Made by a program: the position numbers and the translations under genes
Origin: Rhododendron vialii
Taxonomy: Eukaryota > Streptophyta > Magnoliopsida > Ericales > Ericaceae
Direction of reading: 5' to 3'
Length of the DNA: 64,000 bases
NCBI RefSeq assembly: GCF_030253575.1
Contig: NC_080559.1
Coordinates: 35,129,001 to 35,193,000 of the forward strand
Notes under the pieces: model-generated
The model's input: only the letters and a program-made list of their open reading frames with translations
What the model was told of the DNA's origin: nothing
Database searches by the model: none
In this document: positions 11,480-24,758 of the stretch, piece by piece
Layout of the letters: each line of letters opens with the position of its first letter
Numbering within the stretch: position 1 is the stretch's first letter

Positions 11480-12549
11480 CCCTTGTCTTCCCTCCCTCCC
11501 TCCCTCCCTCTCCCTCTCTCTGGCGCACTTTTTTTCTCGGGTTCCTGCGATTTATTAGGGTTTTCTGCTTCCTCGCGTTCTTCAGGGTCGTGGAAAAAAC
11601 ACACAAATTCTCTTATCTTGTTGGGGGTAAAAGAAAAAGAAAAAGAAAAAGAAATCTCTTATCTTTTCAGTCAATTGACGATTGTTCAACCTTGGAAAGA
11701 TTACCTTTTGTGTTCTTCAAAAATTCATCAGAGCTCTCTGGGTGTTGCAATTTCGGAACCTCTGCTAAATCGGCTAAAACAGCAGGGACGGGTATGTTGA
11801 TCTCTCCAATGTTGATCTTTTGTTTACCTTTTAATTCTGTTTATTTGACTTTTGATAAGTCAAAAAGAATGGAAGTATTATGTATTTTTGCTTCGGTATA
11901 CTTGTTCCGCTTTTGGAAATTGCAATTGGGTCTTCCTAATCTAGCTGCAAGGTTACAAGTATGGTCGATCTAGATTTTGATGATAAAATTTACTTCTTTA
12001 TTCATTGTGGTATAAAGTTTGAGCAAAGCTACAGGTACACATGGAATGTACATACATGTACATATGGATTTTGTGGGGCCCATCTTGGGTCCCACAAAGA
12101 TGATTCGAACCGTGCATTATTTCTAAAACATTTTTTCATGAAGTCTTGTAAAAAATCAGCTCAACCAAATATCGGTAAGGATTTTAGAAGGTGGACCCCA
12201 CAAAATCTATATATACATAGTATGTACATTCCATATGTACACATAGCACTACTCATAAAGTTTAGTTCTTATTAATGTTTTGATTACCATATCCTATAGT
12301 TTGAGTTAATTGTTTATTGAATTGGGTATTTTTCACTGTGATACTTTTTGGTTGATTCCTTTTTGAGTGGCGTAACAGTGTGAAGGTTAATAATTATGTG
12401 TAATTAGGAATATTATGACAGCATAATGCAATTGGTTGACCGACATTGTTTCAGTTTTCAGTGTATTTGGATCCTTTGAACCACCCCCAAAAGCTGTTCT
12501 ACAACACCCGTGGTCCTTTTTTGACTCTATTTAGAGCCCTGGACTGAAG
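11480..12549 (+). promoter_or_regulatory. putative 5' leader and leader intron of the AFG1-like gene
   Basis: A C/T-rich stretch with TCCC repeats (11487-11520) is typical of plant transcription start regions. A good donor (GGTATGTTG) follows at 11792, and acceptor-like TTTCAG sites occur at about 12454-12461, before the coding ATG at 12550. This suggests a non-coding first exon of about 11480-11791 and one leader intron. No clear TATA box. Inferred from composition and splice signals only. Confidence 0.5.
12035..12244. mobile_element. palindromic MITE in leader intron
   Basis: The left arm TACACATGGAATGTACATAC, continuing to GGATTTTGTGGGG, pairs with the right arm GACCCCACAAAATC through to CCATATGTACACA. 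It is about 210 bp with arms of roughly 55 bp. No coding frame. It lies inside the putative leader intron of the AFG1-like gene. Confidence 0.75.
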
Positions 12550-15500
12550 ATGCGAACAATTTTTCACAATGTTCGACGATTTCGATCGGCTTTCCGGCAT
12601 CAAGGAGATAATATCTTGAGTGGGTTACGGAGAAGAGAATATTATTGGGCAAATAGAAGATTTGGGTCCACCTACAACCTCTCCTTCAACGCTGAAATTT
12701 ATAGATATACTCATCCGTCTCATAGGATCTCTAGAGCTCTTTTTGCTGACGCTGCTAAAGTAACCAATGAAGGTTGTCTTTTTATGATAATCTTTGTAGC
12801 TTTTCCAATCTAGTAACATTAATCCTTAGCACAGTGTTCACGTTTTCCTTCCTTTTATTTGATTTGATCAAAGATTTAAGCAGAGCTGGGCCTCTGGTCG
12901 AGTATGAGCGTAGAATTTCCGTAGGTGATCTTGTGGATGGCGATAGTTGTCAGGTATGGTAATTACTGCAGTCCATACTTGTTTATAAGTCTTCAAAGGA
13001 AAGAGTGAACAGTTTGGACTTTGCAAAGTGCATATGTGGATTTCTATGAAGTAAGAAGTTGATTGTAGTTTTCTGAATTTTTTTCAAACCAGAAGATTAA
13101 GCTTCATATGGTCAATAAAAAAACTTTCCTTCTTTGTACTATCCAGTAGTAAATTACCGGACCGTACAAATTACCATCAATTGGTTTGGAGTACTGGTTG
13201 CACTAAATGCACTCCTAAGTCCTTAGTAGGTACTGTGTGATTAGCACTCTCTGAATACTTAAATTGCTTTTAAGATCCGAAATGAATGCAACTTTAGTTC
13301 TTGAAGCAACAAAATTACTTCAAAAGTCTATGCATAGAATACCTTTTAAGGGATTTAATTGTGTAATTTATTTGGTTTTCTTTATAAGAGCATACAGTGA
13401 CAGTTATTCTGCAGGTAGATACCTTAAGAGAACTTCAGAGACTATATGATGAGCTTGTTGGGTCAGCTGATGCCTGCCGGTTAGATCGGTATGCAGCTTC
13501 TGAGAAAGCTAGCAGGTAAACTTTTTATATGGCTTCCAGTATCTAGCATTCTGATTCACTTGCTTTGGGACTACATTCCTGGTAGGATAACTGGAGTTGG
13601 CAAGTTTTTGGTTCACCGTTTATTTCTTATTTTTAGGAGTAGGTGGTTGTGGTCCCGCTTCATTCCTCAGTCTTCATACTCGCCCGTGAAAGGACTTTAT
13701 CTTTATGGGGGAGTAGGCACTGGGAAAACTATGCTGATGGACTTATTTTTCGATCAATTGTGAGTGTTTCCCTTGTAGTTTGACGTGAAATTGAGACCTA
13801 TTCACCAATTGGGAAGTATCAGCGTTCACTGGCTTTACCTCTGAATCCTTACTCTTATCATCCCAGGCCCTGCAGCTGGAGGATAAAGAGGATTCATTTT
13901 CATGACTTCATGTTAGATGTCCACAGCCGCTTGCAAGTAAGAATCATCCTTTTTCTTTTCGCAGTGAAATATAATAGAAGGCTTGTTACGATACGAATAA
14001 ATATTCTCATTATTATTAAGTCCGATCCTTATGGACTAACAGAAAAAGCTCAACCTTATTAAAATTGGACTATTCTTTATGTCGCTGGTCGTTCACAACA
14101 CGTGAAGAGGGCAGTATTACATTACTAGTAACTGGATCAGAGTAGTCGATAGCGTCAGTTGCTATGTAACTATGAAGCACAGATACTCTGTTTTGGCCTC
14201 CGTATCACGTATCATATCCGTATCGGATACCGATACTCTCCGGATACGTATCCGATACATTTTTTTTTAAAAGTATCCTGCTTTTAGAATTACTTTTTGG
14301 TATCCTGATACGTTTTGTATACACGCGGATACGCTCTGGATACGTGCGGATACGTGTTGGATACGCTCGGATACGTTTTGGATACGCGCGAGCCGCTCAA
14401 TGTGTTCAGAACGTGATTTTAAGGGTACCCGCGATGAATCAGCGGAAAAAAAAGACCAAAAAGGACTTCATCCGAGCAGTTTTTGTTTGTTTTTTATCGA
14501 ACGGTTCAAATAAAAACTGCTCAAATCAAGCCCTTCCTGATCATTTTTTTTGCCGATTTCTCGTGGGTACCCTTAAAATCACGTTCTAAACACATTGAGC
14601 GGCTTGGATCATCAAAATCCGATCGGAAAAGGTGAGAAATAGGGAGGTCCGCATATAAGGTCCTCATTTTAAGGTCCTTACTTGAAGATTTCTCATATAT
14701 ATATGTCAAAATTGCGAGTAGGATTATATTTTTCTTTTTCCCCCACCAATTGACACCAGAAACACACCAATGATATCCTCTCTCTTGACAACCTTATAAG
14801 TCTCTCTCCTCGTTGTATGTAAATATACATATAACTATGTAGATACAGTTAACTATACGTAAATATATATCTCTCGGCATGTGAAATGGTGAACTTGTGT
14901 AATGGAAAATTTTCAGGAATTAAAAATTATATATAATATATTTTTTATTTACTTTTATATTCAACGTATTCCACAACGTATCGTATTCTTCTTTTTGGAA
15001 AAATCACGTATCTGCCTATCCATATCGTATCCGTATCCCATATCCGTGTTTCTTAGCTATGTAATAGGCAAACTGAAATACCAACTTATCAAAAAGTAAG
15101 GGAAAGAATAAAACCATAATACAAGCATTAGCATCTACATACTTTTTGTGTGGAGGAAAATTCCGTGCACTTGTTTAGGGAAGATATTCAAGACCCAAAA
15201 AAAGGTGCAACACGTTGACTTCCATAGGTTCACCCACTTTTCAAGTTTCGTGTGAGTTCTAGTCTCAGAATTCACAACTTCCAAATTTGTCCAGTTTTTA
15301 TCTTGTTCTTGGCGACTGTCAATGGAAATTGATGGGGTTTTCTTTTCTTTTTTATCGACATGGAAATTGGTGGTTTTCCTGGTACTCATCTATAAAATCT
15401 AAACTCTCATGCTGTGATGTGATGTGGGATTTAATCACAGAAGCATAGGGGTGTGGCAGATCCCCTCGAAGTTGTTGCTGGGGAGATATCTGATGAATCA

Positions 15501-16173
15501 ATTTTGCTATGTGTTGACGAATTTATGGTATGTTGGAACCTGAAATTAGAACTGTGGTTTCTGTTGCACTTATCGTGTTTGACATGTCCTAGCTTTCTTT
15601 TTTTTGGCCTATTGTTAATTGTCCTCATTTTGTGGTCTTTCTTAGGTGACTGATGTTGCTGATGCATTGATACTGAACCGTTTGTTTAGTCAATTATTTA
15701 GCAATGGCATGGTAAGATAAACCTCTGATATATTCTTTGTACTCAACTTTCTATGCATTTGTCCACGGAGGATTCTCTACTCGTAAATTAACACAGCATG
15801 TATGTCTGGAAGTGTAGATTCTTGTTTCTACTTCAAATCGTGCTCCAGACAAACTTTATGAAGGTGGACTACAGAGAGATCTTTTTCTACCATTTATTTC
15901 AACTTTGAAGGTATGCCTTGTGGATGAGAGATAGTGACGAGTTTGAATGGGCTTGAACCTGTTTGATCAACTGTCTATAATCTAGATCAAAAGAAAAAGA
16001 AGTCTATTTGACCAGTTGGTGTTGAGAAACTTGTGGCCTCAAGGCCCATGTCTTCATAGTTATTTTAAGTAAAAATCTTTAATTGTGTTCGTAACTTTTT
16101 TGCATGTAGGAAAGATGCGTGGTTCATGAAATTGGTTCATCGACAGACTATCGAAAACTGACTTCGGTAGGAA

Positions 16174-16228
<55 letters not shown>

Positions 16229-18084
16229 GCAGGGATTGATATAAATCCATGCTAGTCAGCTTGTACTTGTCATACGGACTTTTCTTTTTATTACTTGAAC
16301 TGTAGGCCCAGCAAGGTTTCTACTTCACTGGGAAAGAATCGTCTGCCCTTTTGAAGAAAAAGTTTGAACAGTTAATTGGGAAACATGCAGCTGGTCCACA
16401 AGAAGTGGAAGTTGTAATGGGCAGAACATTGCAGGTATAGGAGAATAAATTCCTCAATCACTCTACTGAGACGTATGAAGAGCTGTTTGCTTAGTAATTT
16501 TTCCTGTTTTCTTCCACTAGTCAGGTTCCTCTGGGTGCCAACGGATGCGCGTATTTCCCTTTTGAAGAACTCTGTGATAAACCACTTGGTGCTGCAGACT
16601 ATTTTGGATTGTTCAGTAAGTCACCACTTAAGTTGGTTCTGTGGACTATTTTGGATTGTTCAGTACATCATAGCTTGACTTTTTTCTATGCTAAGTAAAA
16701 CTTTTTTGCTAGTTTGATTATTACATATTTGTTGAACAAGCTGTGTTTCTAATTTTCTATCAATTGCTCCACTTCATTTATTGTTGTACAACTAAACTTG
16801 CCAAAAACAATAGTTTCTGTAACAATAAATTTTTAGCCAATGCTGTTCCTTTCTGGCAGAGAGATTTCACACACTGGCTTTGGAAGGTGTACCAATTTTC
16901 GCGCTCCACAACAGGACAGCAGCATATCGGTTTGTCACTCTAGTTGATGTTAGTTCATTTCCTTCCAAATTGTTTGACTGTTCATTGGTTAAATAGTCCA
17001 GAAGAAGGTACTTGTTATTTGGGAAATATGTTACCTCTTAGAAGGACCTGGCTGAAATCAGAAGTTATAATCTCAGAACTTATATGATGAGCACTCAGTT
17101 GTGGAGTTATTTTGTTTCAGCAAGTTGATAGGAAGCTGATGTTTCTTTAGCGTCAAAAGCTTATGCTTTTCACTCTACCTCAATTACAGGTGATGTATGA
17201 GAACAAAGCAAGATTTTTGTGTACTGCTGAGGGGTCCCCTTTTGAACTTTTCCAAAGGATTGTGACCATCTCTGATGCTCAACAAATGGCACCCAGAACC
17301 TCTTCAAGATCAAGGAAAACTGATGATATGGACCTTTGCGTAGACAATGAATTGGGGTTTGCGAAAGATCGCACCATCAGTAGGTAAGGTCTTCTGCCAA
17401 CGCCTTTTTTCTGGTTTTCCTAAATTTGTTTTAAGAAATAATATCTTGGCAATATTGGTTTTTAATGTTCTTGAAACAAAAATGTGGTCAAGACCGTAAA
17501 CTATTTTGGAACTTTTTAAGACTCCTATCAGTGGTTTCTGCACTTCTACATGTCAGTAGATAGTTATGATCAGTTTTAGATTAGTAGCTTTGAGTATTAT
17601 GTCATGAAAATGGATCTAGACCCTGTATTATGATGAAAGCAAAAAGATGTATTATGATGAAAGCAAAAAGATCCAATTCGCCGTCAATTTCTGATTTCGA
17701 AATAGTAAAGACAGTAGCTACAGCCTGTGTTAGATCCCTGATTTATTGTGGGGCAATAGATTAGTGTACGTCTTTTTTCGGGTAACTAACCAAAAAAAAC
17801 ATCATCTTTGAAGTTATCTAACTTTTTAGTCCTACTTTATTCTCTCTTTGTTTCATTTTCTTTGTCCTCCAAGAATCACTCTACAAATTCAAGATCTAAA
17901 CACAACATTATGTGACTTCGCGTTTTGGTTTGTATAGTCACTTTTATCTGACCATTGTATTGATCAAAATATATACAGATTAACAGAGATGAATAGCAGT
18001 GAGTACTTAGAGCAGCACGCTGCCATGTTAGCTGAAAAGCATCCATCATCGGAACATGGCAGTGAGAATGCCTTACAGGCGTGA
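12550..18084 (+). CDS. AFG1L: AFG1/LACE1-like mitochondrial AAA+ ATPase
   Basis: AFG1-family ATPases act in the mitochondrion in turnover of respiratory-chain subunits. Fourteen exons: 12550-12772, 12874-12953, 13415-13515, 13637-13759, 13867-13936, 15441-15527, 15646-15711, 15818-15910, 16110-16166, 16306-16434, 16525-16615, 16860-16948, 17190-17383, 17979-18084. All junctions are GT-AG with matching phases; the sum is 1509 nt, 502 residues, about the family length. The N-terminus ([20 protein letters not shown]) is rich in Arg and lacks acidic residues at first, as in a mitochondrial presequence. Walker A is GGVGTGKT (residues 159-166); Walker B is ILLCVDEF (220-227). Further family strings are [20 protein letters not shown] and [19 protein letters not shown]. 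Looks intact. It converges on the TPR1 gene. Confidence 0.95.
14150..15065. mobile_element. GGATACG-rich element in AFG1-like intron 5
   Basis: Imperfect inverted ends (AACTATGAAGCACAGATAC on the left; GTATCC-rich sequence ending GTGTTTCTTAGCT on the right) enclose arrays of GGATACG/CGTATCC words near both ends (14200-14385 and 14960-15045). The word CTATGTAA occurs at both outer borders (14162 and 15056), consistent with a target-site duplication, though exact ends are uncertain. No transposase frame. A second inverted-repeat element sits inside. The insertion explains the 1.5-kb intron. Confidence 0.6.
14391..14604. mobile_element. 214-bp inverted-repeat element nested in the GGATACG element
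   Basis: AGCCGCTCAATGTGTT at the left end is matched by an inverted copy at the right end (to 14604). Pairing extends through AGAACGTGATTTTAAGGGTACC, about 45 bp per arm. It splits the left GGATACG array of the larger element, so it inserted later. No coding capacity. Confidence 0.7.
16176..16226. repeat. (CT)n microsatellite in AFG1-like intron 9
   Basis: About 25 CT units start ten bases after the exon 9 donor at 16167. Confidence 0.95.
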
Positions 18085-18239
18085 GAGAGGAAGAAACTCG
18101 ACTATTTGTCCAATGCCTGTGGACCACTGTTGTTAGTAACCTTTTCTTTGTCTTTTTTCTTTTTTGTGGAAGAGCAAGAAATACATTAATAATAATAAAA
18201 TGGAAGAATAATGTTGTTAGTAACATTGTATGTCACACA

Positions 18240-18353
18240 TTTACTAGGTTCAGCTCCCTTCACCGGGATTTTTGAGCCGGACGATGTATTGATAAGTTTA
18301 CTAGGTTCAGCTCCCTTTGCGGGGATTTTTGTGCCGGACGATGTATTGAGAAG
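18240..18353. repeat. 57-bp tandem duplication downstream of AFG1-like gene
   Basis: Two copies of a 57-bp unit (starting TTTACTAGGTTCAGCTCCCT at 18240 and 18297) differ at about six positions. The repeat lies 150 bp past the stop codon, probably in the 3' UTR or just beyond. Confidence 0.85.
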
Positions 18354-18649
18354 TGGGGAGTAGATAATTTCTTAGTTGAATAAATTTTATGATTTTTTAA
18401 ATTTTCAACCTAATTGAGCAAAAATAATGCAAGTTGATTTGTTTTCAATCGACGACTTTTTGCTTGATTCAAATTTTGCTGCGCCTTAGAATTATTATAT
18501 TTTTTTTTTTGGCATCGCTTGATATTGCTCTCCTCTCTTTTTTGTTGATTGGCATCAATGTTTCATATCGTTGGTCTGCCTCTCATACTTCATTATGGAA
18601 AGAAGGTTAACAAAACTGTGTGCGAGCAAGTTTGTTTGTAAGCATTTTT

Positions 18650-18651
<2 letters not shown>

Positions 18652-18711
<60 letters not shown>

Positions 18712-18820
18712 CGTTTGTTTGTCTTAGCGTTTTTGGGCATTGTCTTAGTAGTATTCAAAATTCTCTAGCTGTCTTAGCCTTTTTTGGGCATCGTCTTAGT
18801 AGTATTCAAAATTATCTCGC
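18652..18820. repeat. (CT)n microsatellite followed by a 50-bp tandem duplication
   Basis: About 28 CT units (18652-18709) are followed by two copies of a 50-bp unit beginning TGTCTTAGC (18720 and 18770) that share GTCTTAGTAGTATTCAAAAT. It lies in the spacer between the convergent AFG1-like and TPR1 genes; the remaining spacer (18821-19489) shows nothing else. Confidence 0.85.
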
Positions 18821-19489
18821 TAGTATCATCAGACGATAAAGGCGACCTGAAGATACTACAATATTTCATGAGATTGGATGTTAACGGATATACAATTTCG
18901 TTGCCGAAAATGTGAATCAAATAGGCCTTAAACCCCATCACCTGTTTGGGGAATAAATCGGATTTCACAAATAGACTAACACCTCAACGGGCCCTGAGTA
19001 GGACCGGAAGGAGAGGGTAAGCACCAATCTTATCGCAATTTATTAACATAAAGAAATGCCAAAACACAAAAACTTGAAGAAAAATTCCTACTCTCAACGG
19101 CCACCGCCTCCACTTTCCCCACAAAACATTGCCTCATACCTGTATATGCATATTATTATGCATATGCATCATCCAAAAAATCCTCGTAATTATGGAACAG
19201 GAACTAAAATCGAATAATTTCACAATTAAGCAAGTAATTCCAAGAAACAGCTCTACAATACTTAAAACCAATCAAAAAATAATTGCAGAATGAGTGATTT
19301 CGCTATACCGTCTTAAAACATGCACCTAGTGTTATTCCGATCCATTAACAATGTAAACACTGCAGAATAGAGCACCAAAACCCATTCGTAGTTCCACATA
19401 AAGATTAGTCCTTCAAATACAAGCACTGTGTATTCATCATACCATTGTCTCCACTTTCCTTGTGTTGAGATGACCACAAAGCACGATGA

Positions 19490-22400
19490 CTACTTTTGGA
19501 ATGAAATGGAATAGGAACCGGTATTTGGATCTTGAACGGCTTTGAAGTTGTCGATGCTCATCCCAAAGCGGCCCAAAACGGAGTTTCCCATGTCTTTTAG
19601 CTTATCTGTTCACATAAAGATTTCATGAAGTTCAATTTGTGAAATCATGAAAGGAGTACACAGATGGATAAGGAACACATCCTAGATTGTGGAGACAGAG
19701 GACACTAGTTGCAGAACATATTCGCTCAGAGAGAGAGAGAGAGAGAGCAACATGAGAGGAGCAAAATGAAGAAACATAGTGAACTGAAATCACCGTTTGT
19801 ACTCACCAATCATCTCTTGTTTCATTTTTTCGCGCTTTTCTGCAGCCAACGGCTCCAAACGATGGATGGTTCTCCTAACTTGGACATCTGATTGATCCAA
19901 TTCCAACACTTTTTTCAGGTCTACAAAGCAAAACGCAAGAACGAGAGGGTAAGAAAATGATCAAAAAGAACTAAAATCATACAAAAGAATGACAAATATA
20001 CGGGAATCCAGAGAGAAAAAGCAATTGCAATATTTATGCAATGGACACCTGTAGGTAGCTATCGTTTCACTTATGGCACTAATACAGATCAATGGAATAT
20101 AAATGTACCAGCAATAGCCTCTTCAAAGTGCTCAAGCTTCTCATGAGCCTCTCCTCTTCGAAGCAGAGCCTTCACATAATTAGGATTTAGTTCCAGTGCT
20201 TTTGTGGAATCCTTTATTGACTCCTCATATTTTCCCTGAGATCATGTTTCACGGCCAAAGAAAACAAAAACTCTCTCAGATAGAAAACGACTAGATGCCC
20301 TATGAAGCTAAATGGACTGAACAAAAAGAAGGCAGTGGCAGCTGAAGAGACTCCAGTTGCAACTGAAATGGATTTTGAAAACAGTTTCCTTGTCCTTTAC
20401 CAACCAAGAGAGAGAAAATCATTGAAAAAATAACAACTTTAAGCTCAAAATTAGAGAAACAATACTCGCATTTCGAAGAACAACAATCGGAAAGAAAGGA
20501 TGCCTTCTGCCCTTTTCCATGCAGGAAGGCTTGCTAGACTAGAAACTTGGCTTTGGGCTGATTCAGGAATCAACAAGAATTGCCATAAATAATTCCCAAC
20601 AGTATCAACATTATCTACGACTCAGGCTGATTCCAAATGCTCAAACAAAACCAATAGCTCTTTGACTTATACGATTCTTCAAGGCATCCATTTCAAGGGA
20701 AAAATTATCCGTCAACCATCAAAAGACATCTGTACCCAATTGACCCAAACTTCTACAATCACTCATCAAGTTTGAGCTCAACGTAGTCTTATCGGGAAAG
20801 CGTTGAACAGCCAGTGAAATTACGACAGAGTAAAGGAACCGATGCCACAACACTCAAGCATTGTGTGACACTATAAATTGACCTCTTTTCGGCAGTTGCT
20901 GATTGGCTGTCGGGCCTTTTCCAGGTGGCACATTAATGCCTCTACTCTTCTTTTTCTTCTGCTAGCAAAAACCAATGTCATGCTTTGCATATTATCCTTC
21001 ATTTTCCTAGATTCAAAACCAAATTCTGCTTCTTGCTTGCGTTTTACTTTTTTAATATCCAATAATTAACGCAGTCAACACAGAATGAAATACTTGATAA
21101 TCCAAAATGAGAGATACACAACACCGTACTAGATAGGACCATACCAGTTTTAAGTAACATAATGCACGGTTTGCATGGCATATTGAACGTATTTCAACAG
21201 ATGTGGGCACGTCAGGTGCAACTTGTAAAGCAAGCCCATACTCTGACAATGCCTCTTCATACTGCCCATCTCCAAACATTCTATTACCTTTCACTTTTGC
21301 ATCATTTGCTTCAGCCAAGGCTTTCTGTTTTTAAAATAAAAAAGCCGAGATTAGCAATTCAACCTTATGCTACTACCCTGTGCAGTGTACCAAACATCCG
21401 CTGCTCCAATCCGTGAGTAGCACATACATCAAAAGATTCAAAACGACAACGGGAAAAAATATCAACAAATATCTCTAACATATACCCAAAAACCTATAAT
21501 TTAATGTTGTCTAGACAACGATATGAAGTACAGACTGCAGGGCACAAAATCCATGACATAATCCATTTACCAAAGCACTGCAACAACCGAATCAGATTCC
21601 CCTAGCATAGACACGTAAGTACATGCTAATTGCAATACTCGAACGAGGTTGACACTCTATGATGCAGGAAACTATGTTACATGATGAGTAATGGGTGACA
21701 TTATGTGTGCAAGCATCATCCGATCTCCTGAAACCATAGCTCTTGGTACTTAGAGATACAAATCCAGAACTCCTGAAACCATAGCATTCTCAGACCTACA
21801 TAATGTGCTTGGAATTAAATATAATTTAGGGGAAAAGAAATTTTCTACCTTCCGTCCATGTGAGAGCATAATGGTGTCTGTAATGAGCCCCTGTTTCTAG
21901 TGAGATTTTGACTCATAACAATGTAAAAACAACTTAATCTCATTTAGACAACCACCATAAATTCCTAAGTAATTCGATCATAAATTCCAGTTTCAGAAGT
22001 CAATCAGCTGATTTTCATTTTATAGAAGTGAACTATAATACGGCATTTCTGCCAGAGAAAAAGTTTATCAAACCTTGAAGCCTTGTCATAATCCAAAATT
22101 AAAAGGGAATGTTCGCAAAACAAACGTATCCACAATATAAACAAAGCAAAGGCTGAATCAAAATCATTCACAGTATAAATCAAGAAATGTTGCATCACCA
22201 AGTGAAGAACATCCAGCAATAATAAAATAAAGCACATATTACAAGAACAAGCACTAAAGCAAACATAAACCCACTAGTTCACGAACATCCATAGTGAAGG
22301 CCAAAAGGGAAAAAAATGTATTTGCTAGTTTATTGACTAACAGCATCTCCAGCCCTTGCCCAATATTTTTTTACTCAAACTCAAAATTTGAGTAAAACTC

Positions 22401-24716
22401 CCTAGCATCCACTCCACTCCTTGAAACAAACCTATACCATATCGAGCTTTGCTCAAATCAAGGGTGACTGAAATTTTGCAAGGCTACTTCCCACACCCCA
22501 AATTTACAATCATGACATCAATGAATCTTCTACTCAAATTTGTGCATACATTTGGGTTTGCTCATCAGAGAGCTTCATAGTAAAACCTTCACTCAAAATT
22601 TGAGCAAAAATAAGAATAATGACCGGAGATGCTCTTACTCACATCCCTCTTTCTTGGTGTTGGCTGATTAAACCTTTTCGGAGCCCATGTCTATTAATCA
22701 AAAGCATCACTTTCAAGGGGTCCCTTTGTACGATAAGTCCCCTCAAATGCACAAATTGTCCTTTTTAAACCCTTTGCTCTCTTCCATTTTTCATAAAGAA
22801 TTGAGTGAGTCTTCCGCATAAGCAATAATGGAGTGAGCGCGGAGCCAACGAGTTCAGCCGAACAACCGTAGGGGCTTCCAGCAGTGATAGCTGAACTAAC
22901 CAGATGGGTCGCCCTGGAGCTGACATTGAAATCGGAAATCAACGTCAGATCCCGGCTATCCGAAAAACAGAGACTGAAGTGGAGGATCACAAAATGCAAG
23001 ACAACAAGGGGCGAACCAAGCGCTTGCACGAAGGAAGAAGCGAATCAATCAGAATGGAGACGGGGAGGAGAAGCGAAAGAGAGATTTTCGAGCCTGCAAG
23101 CAGCAAGCAACAACGGCTGAAAAGCCGTTGCGTGCTAGCTTGTAGTTTAAGGATATAGTAGGGGTGCACATTTCTCAAACTTTTCTCATAAGGTAAGCTT
23201 TTTGGAACTCTAGTTTTGAAGTTTTTCCCAACCTATACCTTACTAATAAAAGGGGGCTCACGTTTTTCAGCTGCATTGCATTGCCGCATAAACAATGGAT
23301 CCACCACTTAGGTTAGGGGGCATGCACCTCAGTTCTTACCAACCTCCGGTGTGTAATCGATATGTTGCTAGCTTCAACTCAGTCGAATAAAAATCATTGA
23401 TTACCTCTGCTGTCCATTTATTATTCATTCAGGGCGCTCAGCCGGTGCTCCTTTCTCAAACCAGAACAACTATGAATGTTAGGGAAGATAAGGGAAGACC
23501 ACCAGAGCGAACCAACCGAGGGGACTTGACTTATCCGAACTGAACCATAGCGGCTTAAAGCTAAGCCTATCACGAGCAGCGTCGCTGCTTGATCGGCAGG
23601 GAGGAGCATGTCAAAGTAAGCGCTGTCCTTTCCCAGTAAAAACAGAAGGTAAAAACTCCTTACCCTGACCATTCCCGTAGTAGCCGTAATCGCAGTCTGG
23701 CCCTAGACACTAGTGGAACACGTGATTTAGGTTGGGTTGGTGATGGTAGGGGAGGTACGATAATAAGCCTTTCTGACAATGATTCTGAATGGGACCCAAG
23801 AAACAAAAGTAACAGAAGAGCACAAGACGGCATTCATTGAGGGAACATGGCCATTGTGCCTTTCGGGTGTAACTTCACTGCACTTAGAGCCTTCGAGGAA
23901 CAGGAGTGGTGACCTGTTACCTTACGCCATAACTTCGACGCTGGCTCCAGACTCACGGCATAAAACTAAATCCACTAATAAGATTCTTGACGTCCACAAT
24001 ACTTGAATCACCTAGACCTTGTTCATTTCGAGTTTTGGGATTTTGGATTCTCCCTCAGCGAACAGTCTCCAATAAATTTTCTCTCAATCATTACTCTCAT
24101 TTCTCTCTCTATCTCTCTCCACTCAAAATCCAAAATCCAAATACCAAAACGAACAAGCCCCTACGTACTCAAGTATGACATAATGTTGAGTGTAGGATTC
24201 TTGAGATGTAATAAAATCATAACCAAACAAATCACCTAAATGACGTTGAAGAAACACACAAAACAAATGCACCATGTCGATCATATAACCATAATCATAT
24301 GCATAGACATCTAAGCTACAAAAATCTAACCTCAACAGCATTTGAATCAACCCCAAGGGGTTTGGCCAAGTGGTTATGAGAAAGCAATAAATGTTCCTCC
24401 ATGAGATCACAGGTTTCATTCCCACAGAGGTCAAACACTCCAAACCTTGGGGTCAGTGGAGGTAGGTTTGCTCAGTCGTTATAGGGCCCGGAATTAGTCA
24501 GGGTGCATGCAAGCTGGGCGGACATCCGGTTATCGGTATAAAAAAACAGCATTTGAACCACCAACACACTACACCAACATAGTAATGTTCAGTCTATGTT
24601 ACTACTAACTAGTGATGTGGTAAATCACAGCCAAACAAATCACTCTGCCGAAATTGACTTTAATAGACGAAAAAAAAATCTACGACGTCGATTGTACAGG
24701 AACAATTATACAGATT

Positions 24717-24758
<42 letters not shown>

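Noticed and set aside
11459-11973. 113- and 168-codon frames in the AFG1-like leader
   Set aside because: CT-rich leader and intron sequence; peptides are Ser/Leu/Pro low complexity and the real coding start is at 12550.
24350-24545. Stand-alone tRNA gene
   Set aside because: A and B boxes are present but no cloverleaf, and the body, A-rich tail and target-site duplication identify a SINE.
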